NCBI GenBank assembly: GCA_013697465.1
Contig: JACCWU010000348.1
Coordinates: forward strand, 1-7,494
DNA length: 7,494 nucleotides
Source of the DNA: Actinomycetota bacterium
Lineage (GTDB): Bacteria > Actinomycetota > Thermoleophilia > Gaiellales > Gaiellaceae
Direction: 5' to 3'
Shown: positions 6,128-7,494 of the stretch, one piece after another
Layout: every line of letters begins with the position of its first letter
How positions within the stretch are numbered: the first letter of the stretch is position 1
Position numbers and translations under genes: made by a program
The notes under the pieces: generated by a model
Databases searched by the model: none
The model's input: only the letters and a program-made list of their open reading frames with translations
Told to the model about the DNA's origin: nothing

Positions 6128-6889
6128 GTGAACGAGACTGCCGCCTACCTCGGGCACGTCGCGTCGCGGCTCCAAGACCTCTTGGGCGAGGAGCTCGTCG
6201 GTGTGTACGCGGGCGGCTCCTTCGCACTCGGGGGCTACGACCCCCGCCGCAGCGATCTCGACGTCGCGGCTGTTTGCCGTGGCCCCCGGTCGGTGGAGTC
6301 GAAGGTGGAGATCGGCGGAGCGCTCCGCCACGAGTCCCTGCCCTGCCCCGCGCGAGGGCTGGAGCTCGTTGTCTATACGGAGGCGGTCGTGCGCGAGCAG
6401 ACGCTCGCGGCCGGCTACGAGCTGGACCTGAACAGCGGGCGGGCGATGCCCTTTCGCCTGTCCGTCGCGCCGGACGATGCTGCGCGTCACTGGTACGTGA
6501 TCGATCGCGCCATCATCCGCGAGCGCGGACTGACGCTCGAGGGTCCGCCGGCTCGCGAGGTTTTCGCGCCGTTCGAACGGGAAACGCTACTCACGATGCT
6601 GTCGGAGTCCGTGGCCTGGCATACGGCAAACGCAGATGCACGGCTAGACGACACCGTGCTGAACGGCTGCCGGGCGTGGCGGTATGTCGAGGAACGAGTC
6701 TGGTCCTCGAAGGTCGAGGCGGGTTCCTGGGCGCGACAACGGGCAGGAGACCCCGAGCTGATCTCGGAGGCGCTCGCAGCCCGGCTTGGAAACGAGCGCC
6801 TCGACGCCGAACGCGTGGCAGCCTTCACACGCCGGGTGCAGCGGCGGCTCAAGGACGCGGGCGCGAGGATGGGCCGTGCACCGTCTTGA
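6128..6889 (+). CDS. AadA-like nucleotidyltransferase (aminoglycoside adenylyltransferase family)
   Basis: A 253-residue protein, close to the roughly 260 of AadA/ANT(3'')-ANT(9) enzymes, which transfer AMP from ATP to streptomycin- or spectinomycin-type drugs. The N-terminal domain carries the nucleotidyltransferase signature: G30-S31, then D43 and D45 in SDLDVAAV as metal ligands, and E79 in GLELVVYT at the position of the catalytic base. The C-terminal helical domain has the family segments VLNGCRAWRYVEE (177-189) and SSKVEAGSWA (193-202). The GTG at 6128-6130 is chosen because the family N-terminus follows directly. An in-frame GTG at 6074-6076 would add 18 residues but overlaps the TGACA/TGTCA dyad. 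The frame stays open upstream to 5645, but that part is antisense to the lipoprotein gene. It is isolated, with no integron or transposon nearby. Actual drug substrate is unknown; it may be an intrinsic enzyme with another substrate. Confidence 0.85.
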   Translation: MNETAAYLGHVASRLQDLLGEELVGVYAGGSFALGGYDPRRSDLDVAAVCRGPRSVESKVEIGGALRHESLPCPARGLELVVYTEAVVREQTLAAGYELDLNSGRAMPFRLSVAPDDAARHWYVIDRAIIRERGLTLEGPPAREVFAPFERETLLTMLSESVAWHTANADARLDDTVLNGCRAWRYVEERVWSSKVEAGSWARQRAGDPELISEALAARLGNERLDAERVAAFTRRVQRRLKDAGARMGRAPS

Positions 6890-6915
6890 CAGCGCCACCG
6901 AAAAGGTTCTACGGT
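6886..6915 (+). promoter_or_regulatory. Near-consensus sigma-70 type promoter for the solute-binding protein gene
   Basis: TTGACA (6886-6891) is a perfect -35 and TACGGT (6910-6915) an actinobacterial TAnnnT -10, with an 18-bp spacer. The -35 contains the TGA stop of the upstream nucleotidyltransferase gene. Transcription should begin near 6922, leaving a leader of about 140 bases before the GTG at 7064. That this drives the transporter gene is inferred from position and strand. Confidence 0.6.
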
Positions 6916-6998
6916 CCAGGCGGCGTGAGAAACCGTTATGTCGCTCAGCGATGTCGGACGGGCTCCGTGCGATAGGCGGTGGGTATCGGCGTCCTCGA

Positions 6999-7019
6999 GG
7001 GGCAGGTTCCAGCTGCCCC
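6999..7019 (+). promoter_or_regulatory. Leader hairpin upstream of the solute-binding protein gene
   Basis: GGGGCAG (6999-7005) pairs perfectly with CTGCCCC (7013-7019) around a 7-base loop, 44 bases before the start codon. It is followed by CGACCAG, so there is no U tract and it is not an intrinsic terminator. CTCGAG occurs on both sides (6994-6999, 7042-7047) and could allow an alternative pairing. A role in mRNA stability or leader control is possible. No known riboswitch was recognised. Confidence 0.4.
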
Positions 7020-7063
7020 CGACCAGAGCAAGCGAGCGAATCTCGAGAAAGGACGTGGGAGCA

Positions 7064-7494
7064 GTGAAGCATCGGGGAGTGTTTTTCGGGGCAGGTCTCA
7101 CCGGCGTGTTGGCGCTGGTCGTCCTGCTCAGCATCACGGCCGCAGGGACGGCCGGCACCGCGACAAGTGATTCGGCAGCGGCGGTCAAGCCGCCGGCCGT
7201 GGCGAACGCCAAGGCCCTCAAGGCGAAGTACGGCGGCACGTCGCTCACCTTCATCGGTGACAACATCGGCGCCACGCACAAGCGCGACGTCGCGCTCGTC
7301 AACCGGTTCTCGAGGGATACCGGCATCAAGATCAAGCTCATCCCGCATCCGGCGGCCTCGACCGAGTCGTACTCGCAACTCGCTCGGCTCTTCTCGTCGA
7401 AGTCGTCGTCTGTCGACGTCATGATGCTCGACGTCATCTGGCCGGGGGCGTTCGCCCCCTACCTTGTCAACCTGAAGCCGGCCTTGGCGAAGGA
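7064..7494 (+). CDS. Extracellular solute-binding protein of a sugar-type ABC importer (5' part)
   Basis: The first 143 codons are present; the gene runs off the right edge (full-length family members are about 400-450 residues). Residues 1-4 (MKHR) and the hydrophobic 7-30 form a signal sequence, followed by an Ala/Ser/Thr-rich linker. LTFIGDN (61-67) is the first strand of the binding lobe. The segment from Y103 to L141, with VDVMMLDVIWPGAFA (117-131), is typical of family 1 sugar-binding proteins such as trehalose/maltose binders (LpqY/ThuE/MalE-like), which deliver substrate to a membrane permease pair. Permease and ATPase genes would be expected to the right. The start is GTG at 7064, set by AAAGGA at 7048-7053 ten bases upstream; another in-frame GTG at 7055 is too close to that site. 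Oddly, there is no lipobox cysteine, though most Gram-positive-type binding proteins are lipoproteins. The exact sugar is unknown. Confidence 0.88.
   Translation, partial: MKHRGVFFGAGLTGVLALVVLLSITAAGTAGTATSDSAAAVKPPAVANAKALKAKYGGTSLTFIGDNIGATHKRDVALVNRFSRDTGIKIKLIPHPAASTESYSQLARLFSSKSSSVDVMMLDVIWPGAFAPYLVNLKPALAK

Noticed and set aside
6926..6942. Possible LacI-type operator (GAGAAAC C GTTATG) just after the predicted start of transcription
   Set aside because: The position is suggestive, but only three bases of the right arm match the dyad, too few to support a site.
6487..7437. Minus-strand frames of 316 and 244 codons across the end of the AadA-like gene and the solute-binding protein
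   Set aside because: They cover two real plus-strand genes and the promoter between them, and the translated sequences show no domain.
1..7494. CRISPR array, tRNA, rRNA, insertion sequence or integron site
   Set aside because: No regularly spaced repeats, cloverleaf, ribosomal sequence, transposase or terminal inverted repeats were seen. The only long repeat is the two-copy 49-bp one.

Overview
The window is high-GC bacterial DNA, and its gene content and codon use suggest an actinobacterium. The recN–pyrG pair and a lipoprotein type I associate with Thermoleophilia (Gaiellales/Solirubrobacterales-like) make that class the best guess. This placement is an inference from gene order and protein style, with no 16S or marker search behind it.

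Layout, left to right. (1) Positions 39-1766, minus strand: a TIR-domain protein with an unusual plan of cytoplasmic TIR, long Arg/Glu-rich coiled coil, one membrane helix and an exported C-terminal domain. Its 3' end carries a 49-bp exact direct repeat (1-49 and 234-282) that sets the present stop codon in a shifted frame. This points to a 233-bp tandem duplication or an assembly-edge artefact. (2) 1767-2075: a 309-bp divergent intergenic region with an inverted repeat next to the TIR start and short direct repeats in front of recN. (3) 2076-3713, plus: recN, DNA repair ATPase. (4) 3714-3846: spacer with two strong hairpins and a candidate extended -10 for pyrG. (5) 3847-5478, plus: pyrG, CTP synthase, complete with all key catalytic residues. 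(6) 5375-6037, minus: a putative lipoprotein converging on pyrG, whose open frame runs 104 bp into the pyrG 3' end. (7) 6128-6889, plus: an aminoglycoside-adenylyltransferase-like nucleotidyltransferase, divergent from the lipoprotein. (8) 7064-7494, plus: the 5' part of a sugar-type ABC transporter substrate-binding protein, behind a near-consensus promoter and a leader hairpin, cut by the window edge.

The genes do not form one pathway. recN and pyrG are a conserved housekeeping neighbourhood in Actinobacteria. The solute-binding protein probably opens a sugar-import operon that continues to the right. The TIR gene looks like an accessory insertion: sampled base composition is lower (34/60 G+C at 601-660 against 44/60 at 2701-2760 in recN). 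If its TIR domain is an NAD-cleaving enzyme, as many bacterial TIR domains are, the protein could be a membrane-anchored stress or defence effector. That protein, with its outside-to-inside layout and its duplicated 3' end, is the most interesting item here.
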